A stretch of 64,000 bases of DNA from Heliocidaris erythrogramma. Taxonomy: Eukaryota > Echinodermata > Echinoidea > Camarodonta > Echinometridae. The DNA lies in assembly GCA_025617745.1 (NCBI GenBank), contig CM046868.1:19658615-19722614 (forward strand), written 5' to 3'. Shown piece after piece: positions 35,335 through 45,219 of this stretch. Each line of letters begins with the position of its first letter. Within the stretch, counting starts at the first letter, position 1. The translations under genes and the position numbers were made by a program. The notes beneath the pieces were generated by a model. The model had not been told where the DNA came from, ran no database searches, and saw only the letters and a program-made list of their open reading frames with translations.

Positions 35335-36381
35335 TTAAAGGAGAATGAAACTCAACATACATTAGCTGATAATCATGAGGAAAATTGTCAGCCTGTTCAA
35401 AATATCTTGAAAATACTCTGATTTGATTACTCAGTAAGGAGAAAAGTCTCTCTAAAATTTGCAGATTTCTTGCAAGATATTATCCCATGGGGGCTGCCAT
35501 TTTGAAAAAAAAACTGTGATGTCATTGCGGTACATGTCCATTTACCTGTACACAATGGATAAGATGTTGCATAATGAATAGCTATTGTACAACTAAAGCC
35601 ACCCATGCAAAATGGCAGCCATCTTGGTACCCCCATTGTCTCGCACAGGTGATATCTCAGAGCAGTCGTAGGTCTTTGTCACACAAATCTTTGTCAGACC
35701 AAGCAGCTTACAACACTATGAACACTATGACAAAGAGAGCGGACAAAATATACAGCTCCTCATTGTACCCTCCGCAATTGCTCTGGTAGACAAAAGAACA
35801 TCCCTTCATTACTATTAAGTAAAATAAGCAGAACAGCTGAATATGCATATGACACCTGTTCTACATATTTTTACATAATAGCAATGAAAGGATGTTCTTT
35901 TGTCTACCAGAGCAATTGTGGAAGGTACAATGAGGACCCGTATATTTTGTCCGCTTCTTTGTTCGCTATGTTCATAGTGCAAGTGCATGTCAAATCCGGC
36001 TTAATAAAAGAAACAGCTGAACCAAATATCTTGACAAAAATAGGTTATATGACAGGATAAAAGTATATTCATTTGAATGTACATGACTACAAAAATGGGT
36101 TATTATGAGAAAATCCTGTGTCATGCATTCCACAGCTGATCATGAGTTTCATGGTAGCTAGTGTATAGGTCAGTGGGTATCTCACAAATAGAACTGCACT
36201 GACATTACTTTGTAATGAAAATGGCAACCCCCATGGGATAATGTCAAGCAAGGAAACTGCAACTTTTGGAGACACTGTTCTCATTCTTAAATAATCAAAT
36301 AGTAATTTCAAGATATTTGTAATAGGCTGACAATTATCTACATGATTATAGGCTAATGTTTGTTGCCTTTGTTGCCTTTAA
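35335..36381. mobile_element. TTAA-bounded foldback transposon, copy 2
   Basis: It begins TTAAAGGAGAATGAAACTC and ends GTTGCCTTTAA, and is closely related to the 2009-2812 copy through both arms. It is longer because a CACTA-like element (35714-35979) is inserted. Its left TTAA overlaps the end of the preceding inverted-end element. Confidence 0.75.
35714..35979. mobile_element. CACTA-like MITE nested in foldback copy 2
   Basis: Ends CACTATGAACA and its inverse bound about 266 bp. The arms fold back for about 100 bp (shared GCGGACAAAATATAC, CAATTGCTCTGGTAGACAAA). The 3-bp target CAA is repeated at 35711-35713 and 35980-35982. The empty site is seen in copy 1 near 2395-2405 (CTTACAAGTGCATG). 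CACTA (EnSpm) elements have CACTA ends and 3-bp targets. Confidence 0.75.
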
Positions 36382-36464
36382 GCCTCTCAGCAAAATCCCT
36401 CTGCTAATAAGGGCAATCCTTGCCTCCTTACAATCAATGTAGATTCGCCATAAATCTCTGACCT

Positions 36465-36666
36465 CAGGGGCGGATCTAGCTTTTTCCAAGGGGGGGGGGG
36501 GGTTGACCCAACGACGATGCAGAGCATCGTCCACAAGCTGCGTAGCGGCGAGCCGATTTTTTTTTTGCTATTTTGAACCCCCGTAAGTGTTTTCCTGGCA
36601 TCTACTAACGCAGTGGCGTTTTTCTATGCACATTAAATTTTTACTTGGCAGCTCAAGGGGGGGGGG

Positions 36667-36703
<37 letters not shown>

Positions 36704-36717
36704 TAGATCCGCCACTG
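36465..36717. mobile_element. hAT-type MITE with 12 G plus 42 C tract
   Basis: Ends CAGGGGCGGATCTAGC and the inverse of CAGTGGCGGATCTACG. GACCT borders both sides. The right half holds a G run of 12 directly followed by a C run of about 42. Confidence 0.75.
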
Positions 36718-36886
36718 GACCTTCTGTACAATTTTCATACAACCTTACTTGTCTTGAAAACAGCGCCCTCCTTCCTTTCTTTGATGATGAGTTCGTTTAT
36801 TCTTGGAAACCAAGATGAAATGTCCTTATCTGGTATGACACGTCTTGAAATCAATACACTTACCCTGAATTTGTTGATGAGGAGGC

Positions 36887-37095
36887 GCAATGGCTCAGTG
36901 GAAGAGCATTGGTCTCGTAACTAGGAGGACCCGGGTTCGAATAGTGCCCTTTGGTAAGGTATTGATCCGTATTACCAAATCCCTCGGAGAGGACTTAGAG
37001 CAGTCGTTCCCTGACTGCTTACTGTCAAGCAAACATATGCTTCTTAGCAGTCAGGTGAAATGAACCATCAAACCATCAAAAATATTCAACAGTGT
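36887..37095 (+). mobile_element. tRNA-derived SINE, second family
   Basis: The head has A-box TGGCTCAGTGGAAGAGC and B-box GGGTTCGAATAG, with a Thr(CGU)-like anticodon loop CTCGTAA. The acceptor stem does not pair and a non-tRNA body follows (GGTAAGGTATTGATCC, AGCAGTCAGGTGAAATGAAC), so it is a SINE, not a tRNA gene. Confidence 0.7.
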
Positions 37096-37099
37096 ATCT

Positions 37100-39189
37100 A
37101 TGGGACACCCCCAAGAATCAAAGACATTTGATTAAAGATGATTTTCAATACTTTCAAGACTACCATATTCCTTCTGAAGAAGGGCATACTATAGGCTAAT
37201 TCATAAGTTTTTTCAGCCATTTAGTGATATGCGGGCAATTTGGACTAAACTTCTTGGTTAATAAAGTACGTTTTGAAACCATTGACACTTTCCTCCTATG
37301 CGTGCTTTCATTATTACTTAAAGATATTACTTACAGGAAGTCAACTTCATTCTAAATGGGGGAAATGCCCAGTCTATCCTCACCCCTAGATGAATATCCT
37401 ATACAATAATTTATCTATCGACCAGGCCTGTTAGAGACATATTTCTGATTTAGACATCTCAGTGTATCAGGAAGGAATTGCTATACTGACATGAAAACTA
37501 GGCTCCAAGATTGCACATTCTGGCCACAGAACATAGGGTGCTCATCGTAACACAATCTTCTTCCGACCTGGCAGTTCTTCTTCGAATAATTCTTAAAATC
37601 CCATGTTGACAGTGAGGCTCGTCCCTTCCTGATGATATGTTTCTCCATAAAGTAGACTTCTCAGGGACGTCGCTCTCTTGAAATCTCTTATGGAAGGCTG
37701 CAGGAACTTGCTGCAGGCTGATCCCATTCCTTTACGATGAACGCCCTTTGTTCTGTGCACGGTCAGTTGCATGGTCAGGTAAGCTTTTTTATACTCTAAC
37801 CATATGATTCTGTATTCAGTCTCATATCCGGATTTTCGATCACTGTGTGCTTTTACCAACCACGCCTTTAATCTCTATCAGCCTTTTTTGTCTCTCTCTT
37901 TCTCTATTATGGACCAGCCCGTTGTTATTTCTCCACTCCATGAAATTTATTTTCATCCTCGAATACGATAACGTATAATCTACTTCTTCATTATCGTCAT
38001 ACATCAGTTTTTCTTCCCCTCTCTCGATCTTAAGCATTAAGCACGTGTTCATCCTATATATTCTCCCCGATGTCACTTTGTCTCTTATCTCAACTCGGTT
38101 CTTTCTTCATTTTTTTTCAGTCGATCTCTCTCTCTCTTTCCGTTTGGATGGCGTTTGTAAATCGCTTCTCACTTTTTTCTCTTCCACCTGCCCCCACAAA
38201 CGTTCTCTCTCTCTCTCTGTCACTTTCTCTAAAACAGCTAAAGCACAACTGGAAACAGAGATGTGACTCTTTAGAGTCTGCCATTTATTGCCCATTGTAT
38301 TATTTTCTTTTTTTTTCAATCATAGCTGAAAGAACAGGGGTAACGCTACAGGAATTGTGAAGAGGTGTCAACCCTAATACTTAAGTGGTTTTTATCTATC
38401 GAAATTTAGAATTTTATTCATCTACATTCCCCTGTTTATTACACATTATCTGCTCAGTCATGCTTGCAAGATTTCTGCTCAAGCAGTCATTCCCAGCAGT
38501 TTTTACAAAATTCCATAAAAACAAACGTAGAATACCATTCTTAATACCAATCACCATGCTACAATAAAAAAATAAAGACAAAGCATTGCATTATACAGAC
38601 TATACAAAGAACAGCAAGTTTGATCATTTTCTATGTTTCGTGTAAGGCATTGTTCTAATGACCAAAGTAAACTTGGAAATTTGCGCTGGAATTTGGACCG
38701 AATATGTTCCTAAAATCATAAATTACATAACTTTGATAATGGGCATGTTCGGTGAATTTTGTTCATAATTCATATACAATGAGAATAAAATAATATATCT
38801 ATTTACAATTTTGTTGCAGCTATTTACACTATACATCATCACACACAAATGTACCACTTCCAAAATAAAGAATACATTTTCTTTGTAATCATTAAAACAA
38901 TGTACAATGGAAAAAACCTCTTTTATCTACTTTCAAAAAAACAGTAAAAAATGAAAGACTTGAAAGTTTCGCTGTAACTTCATTTAAATCACAACAATGA
39001 ATTCATAACTAAAAAGTCAATACATTTCAGTGAAAATCATTTTTACAATAAAAGTTGTGCTGGAAAATATTGGTCACAACATGTATATAATTCTCACAAA
39101 GGAGAGGTTTCCCTAGTGCAACAGATTTCAAAACATTTACGATTTGCATTATTGGAATGTAATGCAACGTACCTTAGAAAAATAATATA
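37100..39189. other. Intergenic region without gene
   Basis: Pyrimidine-rich runs (38120-38225) and AT-rich sequence. Open frames here show no family and no splice support. Confidence 0.35.
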
Positions 39190-39487
39190 AAACCAGGGTG
39201 TTAATTTAACATCATCTCGGTATCTATATTGGGCTACACCAGATAAGTGTTAAAACAACACCAGTTTCGAATCAAACTGGCGTTGTTTTAACACTAACTG
39301 GTGTTGTTTTAACACTTATCTGGTGTAGACCAATATCAAACTGGAGTTGTTTTAACACTAACTGGTGTTGTTTTAACACTTATCTGGTGTAGACCAATAT
39401 CAAACTGGTGTTGTGTTTACACGTATCTGGTGTAGCCGAATATTGATACCGAGATGGTGTTAAATTAACACCCTGGTTTTTGCAGTG
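39190..39487. mobile_element. MITE with nested palindromes and internal tandem unit
   Basis: Inverted ends contain ACCAGGGTGTTAATTTAACA, with right end continuing to TTTTTGCAGTG. Inside, a roughly 63-bp unit with TGTTGTTTTAACACTTATCT and GGTGTAGACCAATATCAAAC is tandemly repeated, and nearly every segment has an inverse partner. The left terminal bases are lost. Confidence 0.75.
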
Positions 39488-39540
39488 TACGATTTTAAAA
39501 AGATGCATATTTATTGACATATGCTATTAGTCTTCTGTCG

Positions 39541-39650
39541 GTTCTGCAACACATGCTCTTGGCGGCAATTGCCCCTCGGTGAATTATTTATTACCTCAAC
39601 CCTTGACCTAACACAATACCAATCGTAACCCTAAACCTAACCTAAAACCC
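39541..39650 (-). repeat. Telomere-like element copy
   Basis: CCCTAAACCTAACCTAAAACCC at 39629-39650 is preceded by ACATGCTCTTGGCGGCAATT, the inverse of the end motif found beside the other telomere-like arrays. Confidence 0.45.
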
Positions 39651-40112
39651 AATTGCCAGTATTCTGAACTCCAGTTTAACTTAAACCATGGTCTAAATGT
39701 CTTCTTTAACTATGGGCAGCCAAATGTGACACAAATCTCTAACAGTAGATATTCAATTTATCAGCATTTCTGGTACTCAAACTATTAAAAACTGCCTGAG
39801 AATGGTAAGTACAATATTTTTCTTGATCGTTAAAGCATGAGACCAGAATCCAGTAACATAAGGAACATACAATATAAACCAAGTTTTTTGACATTTTTGG
39901 CCACCCATAGTTAAACACCACACATTTAGACCATGGTTTAAGTTAAACCGAAGTTGAGAATACGGGCCAATGGCATCCCCAACCCCTATATCCTTGACGA
40001 AATAAAGCCCGGTGCCAAACTGTCACCGTCCCGAGCAAATCAATAGAAGATTAACGATAAAGAGATATTTGTTCCTGCAAAGAAAGAATGTTATAATAGG
40101 GCTTGGATTTTC

Positions 40113-40230
40113 AACGGGATTAGGGTTAGGGTTGGGTTTAGGTATATGTATATCGCATTATGGCTGACGTTAGGCATTCGATAGGCTCAACATTATATAT
40201 TGACCGCGGAGCAAATGTTGGCAGAGCATG
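40113..40230 (+). repeat. Telomere-like element copy
   Basis: GATTAGGGTTAGGGTTGGG at 40118-40137 is followed at 40205-40230 by GGAGCAAATGTTGGCAGAGC, matching the shared end motif. Confidence 0.45.
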
Positions 40231-41090
40231 AAATGTGTTAAAATGTATTCCATTGTATAATGTATGTATATTTTTAGCAGTTTGACTTTGACTTTGACTT
40301 TGGGCAAATAACAATTTGAAACCAGTAAAATATGGTTTCCCCAAAAGCATGTGTAGAACAATATTTTCCACACATATCAATTATCAAAATTTGGATCTCG
40401 AAGGTACACGGAAAAATAAGACAGGGCTCGACATTGTCCTGTACAAAGTAAGCGGACAATTAATCGATCGAAATGACAAACTTGTGTCCTAATTCTGGAA
40501 ACCAAAAGTGGAACGCATGACATTCATTGTGTGTAATGAGAGACGGGATTTTAATGTACAACGAAAGTCAAACAAAAACATGTTGAAATTTATTCCATTG
40601 TATCACATAATTTGGGGCAACTAAGTTTGACTTCGGACAAACGAGAATTCAAAATAAGTCAAATTTAGTTGTACAAAAAAGCAACTCCATTTTATGTCGA
40701 GTCCTGTGTAACTGTTGCGTAATAAGTTTTGCTCTGTTACATTAGAATCATGACTTACACCTATTTTAGAGCCATAAGTACGTCGTGACGCAGGTCAGAG
40801 TCAGTTGGCTATCTTTTCATCGCCGCTGTTAACTAGAGACACTTCTCCAGGCCTTTAAATCATCCCATTGGCTAATATTGCATGACATCATAACCTCTCG
40901 AGTTCGCTGCTTCCGCCGCGATGGATGGACATCTTGAGGTATAGACGAACAGCAAAAAATAGCAGCCCTGTGGTCGGTTTCATTCCAACGTACGAAGATA
41001 TGAAAACCTGACAAAAATGGTCATTTCGCCGAATGGGAACTTTGATGCAGGGCTGGTATAATTTTTGTTCGAATATTTTTCTCGAAAGTT
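40231..41090. other. Region downstream of the secreted-protein gene
   Basis: No supported feature in about 860 bp apart from the flank of the polyadenylation signal. Confidence 0.3.
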
Positions 41091-41096
41091 TTTATT
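41091..41096 (-). terminator. Polyadenylation signal AATAAA
   Basis: AATAAA on the minus strand lies 16 bases past the stop at 41113-41115. It is close, but cleavage 10-30 bases further on would give a short normal 3' UTR. Other signals may be used. Confidence 0.45.
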
Positions 41097-41112
41097 TCTG
41101 TTCGCATGATAT

Positions 41113-41183
41113 CTACGATGAAGTGAAGTATACCAGCAACGTTGAGAGGAGGAGAGCGAAAAGACTGACCTTCACCACACATG
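41113..41183 (-). CDS. Exon 4 of secreted gene: hydrophobic C-terminal tail
   Basis: The acceptor is ttgtgtttcaacag. Two leading bases complete the codon left by exon 3, giving Ala. The exon encodes residues 210-232, ACVVKVSLFALLLSTLLVYF then TSS and stop. A hydrophobic stretch with no basic residues after it is typical of a GPI-attachment signal, with a candidate attachment site in the small residues C-S-A just before it. A single membrane span is the alternative. The total of 699 coding bases divides by three exactly across four exons, which supports the model. Confidence 0.72.
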
Positions 41184-41649
41184 CTGTTGAAACACAAGAG
41201 AAATAAAAGAATAATTTTCGTATTTTTTATTTATCACAGTAAAATTATGTATCACTTCAAATAAACAATTGTGAGATTATTATTTCTTAATGTTTTGTGT
41301 TCAGTAACGAATTTTAAGTAAGAAGATTACTGAAGGAAAATGTAGAATTAAGGAACTGAGAAAGAACTCTGGAAAAAATAAGTAACTTTGACTAGACGTA
41401 TGAAAGAGAGAGAGAGAAAAGAGAAAGAGAGATTATAGATAATTTACAATACATTCGGAATAAAATAATGAAGAAAAATGTGAATAGTATATGAGGATGA
41501 TGATTAAAACTTGTCTCACACTTTTGTGAGGTATGATTTTCTTGACTTTACAGACATCATATCACCCCGGCCCTTCCTAATCAAATTCGAAATCTTCATT
41601 CTCTCTTCATGATTATTGAGGATCAAGTAACAATATTGGGATTTCTTAC

Positions 41650-42105
41650 CTGAACATTCCAGTGTGCCGGTGTATCCTTCTACCACGTCTCCAAAGGATA
41701 GGCAGTAGTAGTTGTTGCTCGTGCTTGCGTCAGTGTAAGACGCCCCTGACGCCTTGGAAATCTGCACACAGACGTAACCATCCTCGTAAGTTGAGCAGTC
41801 AGCTGTGGCGATGTTGATCATGGTGTGGACGTTCTCGATTACGATGGTACTCCCAGCTGTGATGCCGGCGTCGAGGTTGGTGGCTGACGTCAAAAGAGGG
41901 CTGATGTCCTGCGTCGTTGCTCCACTCGCCGTCGGGTTGGCGGTGTCGCTGACGCTGATGGTGATATCGTACAGGTCCGAGCTATCGGCCGCGATGTCGG
42001 TGTCGCCGACATTCTTGATGGTGACGTTGTAAGTGACGATGTTGTCGACGTCCAGAGTGAATGTGGAGAATTCGTTGGTGACCGCCAAACCAAAAGCTTG
42101 GATAT
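41650..42105 (-). CDS. Exon 3 of secreted gene: CARDB/DUF11-like domain
   Basis: This 456-base exon encodes residues 58-209. The acceptor is ttgttctcaacag and the donor TCAG|GTAAGA; both boundaries are phase 1. The domain reads FTLDVDNIVTYNVTIKNVGD, then IAADSSDLYDITISVSD, LDAGITAGSTIVIENVHT and YVCVQISKASGASY, ending NNYYCLSFGDVVEGYTG. A beta-strand followed by NVGD, and a later strand with a Ser/Asn-rich turn, are features of CARDB and DUF11 Ig-like beta-sandwich domains used in secreted and surface adhesion proteins. Four Cys (ADC, YVC, NYYC, LEC) suggest two disulphides. Codon use is GC-rich compared with the flanks, as expected for a real exon. Ligand and pathway are unknown. Confidence 0.82.
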
Positions 42106-42344
42106 CTGTTGAGAACAATTATAAAACATTGTAAAGACACATACTGAGTTTAAAATGTGGCATATAAATAGTAATGAAGACGTTAATGTCATCTCGAGAA
42201 TATCTGGGTTAAGCAATAACTGAGCTAAGCGTTATTCGAGTTAATTTTGTATTCAATTCAGAGTAGTATTTACTAGTGATAGTTAAGAAACTTAAACTTT
42301 GTATGCGTACGAAAACAGAAGATTAGTTTCCTAAAAGATCATAC

Positions 42345-42455
42345 CAGTAGGATCCGAATCGCCATCAGTCACTTCTTCAGTGAAGACTTCAGTGACGTCG
42401 GTGAACATGGATTCGGAGCCATCTCCAGAGGTAGAGCCTTCATCATCGCAACAAC
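42345..42455 (-). CDS. Exon 2 of secreted gene: acidic linker
   Basis: This 111-base exon has acceptor ttattatcttttag and donor ACTG|GTATGA and is phase 1 at both ends. It encodes residues 21-57, CCDDEGSTSGDGSESMFTDV and on to EEVTDGDSDPT, an Asp/Glu/Ser/Thr-rich spacer. Two Cys lie just after the predicted signal cleavage. The composition suits a flexible, perhaps O-glycosylated stalk. Confidence 0.78.
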
Positions 42456-43264
42456 CTAAAAGATAATAAAGAGGAATGGATAATGTCAATGGGTTCGTCA
42501 TCGTGGTCAAGAGTTTTTCAGGACTTTTAAAGATTAAGCAAAGTCAGGAAAGCATAATCGCAAATTGATTATTGATCAATTTTATGAAAAGAGTAAACAA
42601 ATATTTTAGTACTAGTAACCGTAAGAGAATGTTTTCATCTTCATATATTAGATAAGGTATGTTCGTGTATTACAGATTTCTAGAAACAAAATGTTTGTCT
42701 ACTTTATACTTAAATCAAAACAGTAATTTATTTCTTAAAATTAAAAATTTTCTGATGGAGTTGATCCCTTCTCCCTGAGATGTATTCAATTTCTTTTTAT
42801 GACGATGATTATTATATGGATCAGCAATACGGTGCGAGTAATAAAACAAAATAGCCAAGATTAATTTGAGCAATTATCAGAGAATGAACAACTCGTCTGT
42901 TTGAAGCTAGAAGGGCGTTAACTCACATCATTTGTAGAGAGTTAACGACCTTCTTGCTCCGACGAACTCACGGAGCCGCAATAGAAACATCGATACATTC
43001 AAAAACCTCACAATTTTCTTGATCTCACATTAACTGAGTGAATTTTCATTAACTGCGCGAGACCAAGAAAGAAAACACACTATATAAATACCGATTATTG
43101 CGAAGTCGCACTAATTTCTTCATGGCATACGGAAGGGCTGTATCAAACCAAGGAGTTATCACCAAACATATTAATACAAGTAGATTTTACTCGATGTAAT
43201 AACATTTCCAAGTATTAACGAAATTACAAACGTTTAAAAGAGAATGTTCCCTTTGTTTGCTCAC

Positions 43265-43325
43265 CTGATGTCAATAAACAGACGAGTGCGACAAAAAGGA
43301 ACGTCAGATTGGTAAGGTTGGCCAT
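43265..43325 (-). CDS. Exon 1 of secreted gene: signal peptide
   Basis: The ATG opens MANLTNLTFLFVALVCLLTS, a short polar start and a hydrophobic core, a clear signal peptide with cleavage likely just into exon 2. The exon ends TCAG|GTGAGC in phase 1. A strong acceptor (ctaatcttttattttgatttctag by position 43326-43349) ends directly at the ATG, so the 5' UTR is spliced on from an upstream exon. Confidence 0.78.
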
Positions 43326-44743
43326 CTAGAAATCAAAATAAAAGATTAGAAAAAAAATTGATATATTATTTGTGTTTTATTCTCAGTACAATGTACTCTT
43401 GGAACGTACAATCAGAATCGCGATTCATTTTACCATGGAGTTAGTCTGGACTTGAAATCAATGAATCTATTATGAAAAATCGCCAGACATTATTTCATAT
43501 ATTTTTACATCAAGGCTTTCGACGATATACTTTTTTCTTCGGTTGTAGCTGTATCATCGTATAACTACCATAACCCGTTACATGTATGCGAACTTATTGA
43601 AGCGTCGCCTTCATGCAACCTAGCAACCGATTATACAAACTAATTTTCTTTTCTTCTCTTCATCGCACAAGCGTCTCTCGGTGATAATAGTAGTGGGCGG
43701 TGTTACGTAACAAGGCTATTGCTCCTGTTTCATTAAAAATCGAGAAGATGGTATTGAATAGATGCGTGTTAATACGTCATGATCAAACAATAGTCACGGC
43801 GGGTGAATTTACTGAAAAGCGAGATTAATAAGCACGAAGGATTTGACACGGACGTGATCGGAGATATATAATCTTCTCAAAACAATTATAAAACTAGGGC
43901 AGAATGAAACTTTGACATCACCGTATATGCTTTGAAATATTGAATCAGTTTGCTGCTTCTTACAATAATTGACCAGCATTTTCGTTATAAGGATCATGTT
44001 AACGTTACATTGGAAAAATTACTCCGGAGAAAGCCGACGTATTTTTTATGTAAGGCCTATAGTCCCCATTTAAAATACACACCGAATTACATTTCAAATG
44101 AACGAATAAAACAGTGCAAAACATTTTGGACACTGGACCTGAATTTAGGAAAGAAAAATATTAAGACTAGAGATACTCAACGTAATATACAAAATGTTCA
44201 TGATGTAAAGGAGTACATATTCGTCAGCCAACATGTTTCGTTTATGGTTATGTCGTGGTTAATCAAGTCTATGAAAATTTACAGTGTTATAATTTAATTT
44301 ATACATCGTCATCCTGTTTGCTAATCTTGGATAAACTGAATAACATATGAAATCCATTTACTATACTAACGAGCTTTAAGATAAAACACCGGTACTTTGT
44401 AAGAAGTGAATGTTTTATTAATGAAAAGAAAGCAATATGAAACGATTAAATGATGAATCAGCAAAAGTGATGTGATTGCAAAAATAAAAGTAATGAAGAA
44501 ATAAATATTTGCTAAAATATTCGATTTTAACACACCAACCAGAAAATGATAACAAAAAGGCAAATCAGAATATACATCTAATAATATGAAGTTGTTGAAT
44601 ATATAGATTGAAATTCGATTTGATAAATTTGAACAAAATTATTAGCACGTGTACGTTTCACGCCATTCGATAAAAGTCGGGAAAAAGTTAACAGAGAACA
44701 TGAAAATGATCGAAAAATGCTGAAATAATTTTGGTCAACTTAC
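43326..44743 (-). other. Probable 5'-UTR intron of the secreted-protein gene
   Basis: The acceptor next to the ATG pairs plausibly with a consensus minus-strand donor AAAA|GTAAGT at 44744/44743. The 115-residue open frame on plus at 43950-44297 inside it shows no family and no splice signals. Confidence 0.4.
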
Positions 44744-45034
44744 TTTTGTGATTTAGTTTCCTGGTGATGCGTTATCCTTCCTAAAAAGGTAAAATTATCC
44801 CTTTATTTTTCGGCTGGGGGGTGCGCGTTGAAATAAAATCCTGCTGCCGTCGCGTATGGTTGTACAGACAATGTCCGTATCTCCTCCGGATCTTGATTTT
44901 TTCGGGCGTCTTCGCTCTCGGTGATTAAATGTTTGGAACAATCCAGTGCGTTGCTAAGTAATCGCTTAGCAACCGGGGCAATATTGCCGCAATCGCTTTG
45001 GTGACTCCATAACGTAACGAAGGAGGCTCAAAAC
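44744..45034. promoter_or_regulatory. Candidate bidirectional promoter with RFX-like palindrome
   Basis: This interval separates the minus-strand 5' exon of the secreted gene from a plus-strand start codon at 45035. It has more CpG than its surroundings. GTTGCTAAG (44950-44958) and its exact inverse CTTAGCAAC (44965-44973) are 6 bp apart. Each holds an RFX half-site-like GTTGCT/AGCAAC, although spacing is wider than a canonical X-box. A perfect palindrome GGCAATATTGCC follows at 44977-44988. Confidence 0.4.
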
Positions 45035-45219
45035 ATGGATGGCTCGGAAGCGGTACGCTTCATTTGCATCAGAATGGGCGATGAAGAAACAAGTAATGTC
45101 CGGATAATAAAGCAACTTTACTCAAATGGGCAAACTTTTTTCATGTCATCTCGTAAAGGAAGGAGCGGTAACTTCATGACGACTTTGGTTGAAACCAAAC
45201 AGCCGCTTTATCGTCTGTG
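45035..45219 (+). CDS. Candidate first coding exon of an unknown gene
   Basis: ATG in a good context (AAACATGG) opens MDGSEAVRFICIRMGDEETS then NVRIIKQLYSNGQTFFMSS. The frame runs to a GTG|GTAGGT donor-like site whose TAG is the next in-frame stop, which is how a coding exon often ends. The 61 complete codons look compositionally like protein, with mixed charged and hydrophobic residues. I do not recognise a family and could not find the next exon. It may also be chance in a CpG-rich promoter. Confidence 0.35.

Larger units (their letters stand above)
29941..35338. mobile_element. Putative Kolobok-like TTAA element carrying THAP and P2X7-tail genes
   Basis: Inverted ends TTAAAGGTCCCCTTTTATG lie at 29941-29959 and, inverted, at about 35320-35338. 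The left end is followed by a plus-strand THAP-domain frame (30260) and the right end by a minus-strand P2X7-tail-like gene (34787 down to 33339), so the genes converge. Both flanks carry TGACGTCA sites near the ends. Kolobok elements are known for TTAA targets and THAP proteins. No transposase core is found in 5.4 kb, and other repeats are nested inside. The ends could belong to two separate copies, since the expected SINE sequence does not resume on the right; the pairing is inference. Confidence 0.5.

Noticed and set aside
36887..36960. Functional tRNA-Thr gene
   Set aside because: The acceptor stem does not pair and a SINE body follows; it is a tRNA-derived SINE head.
43950..44297. 115-residue plus-strand frame
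   Set aside because: It sits in a probable 5'-UTR intron, has AT-driven composition, no recognisable domain and no conserved splice sites.
44950..44973. Canonical RFX X-box
   Set aside because: The half-sites are too far apart for the consensus; it is reported only as RFX-like.
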